Assembly (NCBI GenBank): GCA_018827585.1
Contig: JAHJXP010000239.1
Location: 1-15,364, forward strand
Direction: 5' to 3'
Length of the DNA: 15,364 nucleotides
From: Pseudomonadota bacterium
Lineage (GTDB): Bacteria > Desulfobacterota > Syntrophia > Syntrophales > UBA5619
Positions 14,912-15,364 of the stretch are shown here, piece by piece. The position numbers were made by a program, and so were the translations under genes. Numbering within the stretch: position 1 is the stretch's first letter; every line of letters begins with the position of its first letter. The notes beneath the pieces were generated by a model, which was given only the letters and a program-made list of their open reading frames with translations, made no database searches and had not been told where the DNA came from.

Positions 14912-15358
14912 TTAAATGCCAAGATCTGCCATATAGTCGCTGAAGACATCTGGGTCTTTTCCGCTCTTTTTCAGCTCCGCTTCAAACCTGTCCTTGCTCC
15001 AGATCTCGATGACCTTGATCATGCCGGCCAGGACGATGTCTTTCTCCAGCTTGGCGAATTCCCTGAGATTGGGTGGGATGAGGATCCGTCCCTGACCGTC
15101 CAGCGTGCAGTCGACGGCGCCCGACATGAAGAACCTCTGAAAGGCGCGTACCTCCTTGCGCAGGAGAGACTGGTGGGAGACCTTTTCCTCGATCACGCGC
15201 CACTCGTCGTAGGGGAAGACCATCAGATAGCCGTCCCAGTTCGTGATGACGAGACGGTTGTCGTACTTCTCGGCGAAAACCTCGCGGAGGCGCGATGGGA
15301 AAATGACCCTCCCCTTGTCGTCGATGGTGTGGTAGTACTGACCTCTAAAGACGGACAT
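14912..15358 (-). CDS. mraZ: MraZ, transcriptional regulator of the dcw cluster
   Basis: 148-aa protein of the MraZ family, the usual first gene of dcw operons. In other bacteria MraZ is a ring-forming DNA-binding protein that regulates its own operon. Two SpoVT/AbrB-like halves are visible, each with the family motif: DDKGR at about residues 13-17, followed by VIFPSRLRE, and DGQGR at 87-91, followed by ILIPPNLRE. The length matches the family (about 140-150 aa). The ATG at 15358 gives the canonical N-terminus MSVFRGQYYH. Only 6 nt upstream are in the window, so the operon promoter and the MraZ operator repeats cannot be seen. The stop is TAA and rsmH begins 12 nt later. The identity is secure. 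Its regulatory role here is inferred from the family. Confidence 0.97.
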   Translation of the reverse strand: MSVFRGQYYHTIDDKGRVIFPSRLREVFAEKYDNRLVITNWDGYLMVFPYDEWRVIEEKVSHQSLLRKEVRAFQRFFMSGAVDCTLDGQGRILIPPNLREFAKLEKDIVLAGMIKVIEIWSKDRFEAELKKSGKDPDVFSDYMADLGI

Positions 15359-15364
15359 TTGGGA

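Overview
The window is one contiguous block of the division and cell wall (dcw) cluster. All genes are on the minus strand, so transcription runs from the right edge to the left. Gene order is mraZ, rsmH, ftsL, ftsI, murE, murF, mraY, murD, ftsW, murG, murC, murB, ftsQ. The next genes in the usual order, ftsA and ftsZ, would lie beyond the left edge. The DNA is GC-rich. The mDAP-type MurE, the PASTA-tailed FtsI and the murG-murC-murB-ftsQ order suggest a Gram-negative deltaproteobacterium (Desulfobacterota, perhaps near Syntrophales or Geobacter-like groups). That placement is inference from gene order and protein style, not from a search.

Right part (15358-10085): mraZ (regulator), rsmH (16S rRNA methyltransferase), ftsL, ftsI (septal transpeptidase) and murE are packed with gaps of 3-13 nt or an ATGA overlap. 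The murE-murF gap (9939-10084) is the widest without an insertion element. It is AT-rich and bracketed by degenerate 7-bp repeats in opposite orientations. Middle part (9938-6027): murF, mraY and murD. Left part: ftsW (4758-5861) is bracketed by two inverted copies of a ~165-bp repeat (4595-4760 and 5861-6025). Then come murG, a six-unit heptamer array over the murG stop codon, murC, murB (overlapping murC by 14 nt) and ftsQ. A third copy of the 165-bp element enters from the left edge (1-83), just downstream of ftsQ.

Together the genes make lipid II and use it at the septum. MurB and MurC-F build UDP-MurNAc-pentapeptide, MraY and MurG make lipid I and lipid II, FtsW polymerises and FtsI crosslinks. 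FtsQ and FtsL are part of the divisome scaffold. No ddl (D-Ala-D-Ala ligase) is present between murB and ftsQ.

I see no undescribed enzyme system. The most interesting signal is the repeat element. Its copies sit at gene junctions. At murD/ftsW a 4-bp TGAA duplication flanks it, and removing it in silico restores an ATGA stop/start overlap. At ftsW/murG a near-match (AGGA/AGGG) flanks it, and removal leaves a 7-nt gap. The insertions therefore appear to have split tightly coupled junctions while regenerating the start codon (ftsW) or supplying the stop codon (ftsW). The two copies are complementary within any ftsW transcript.
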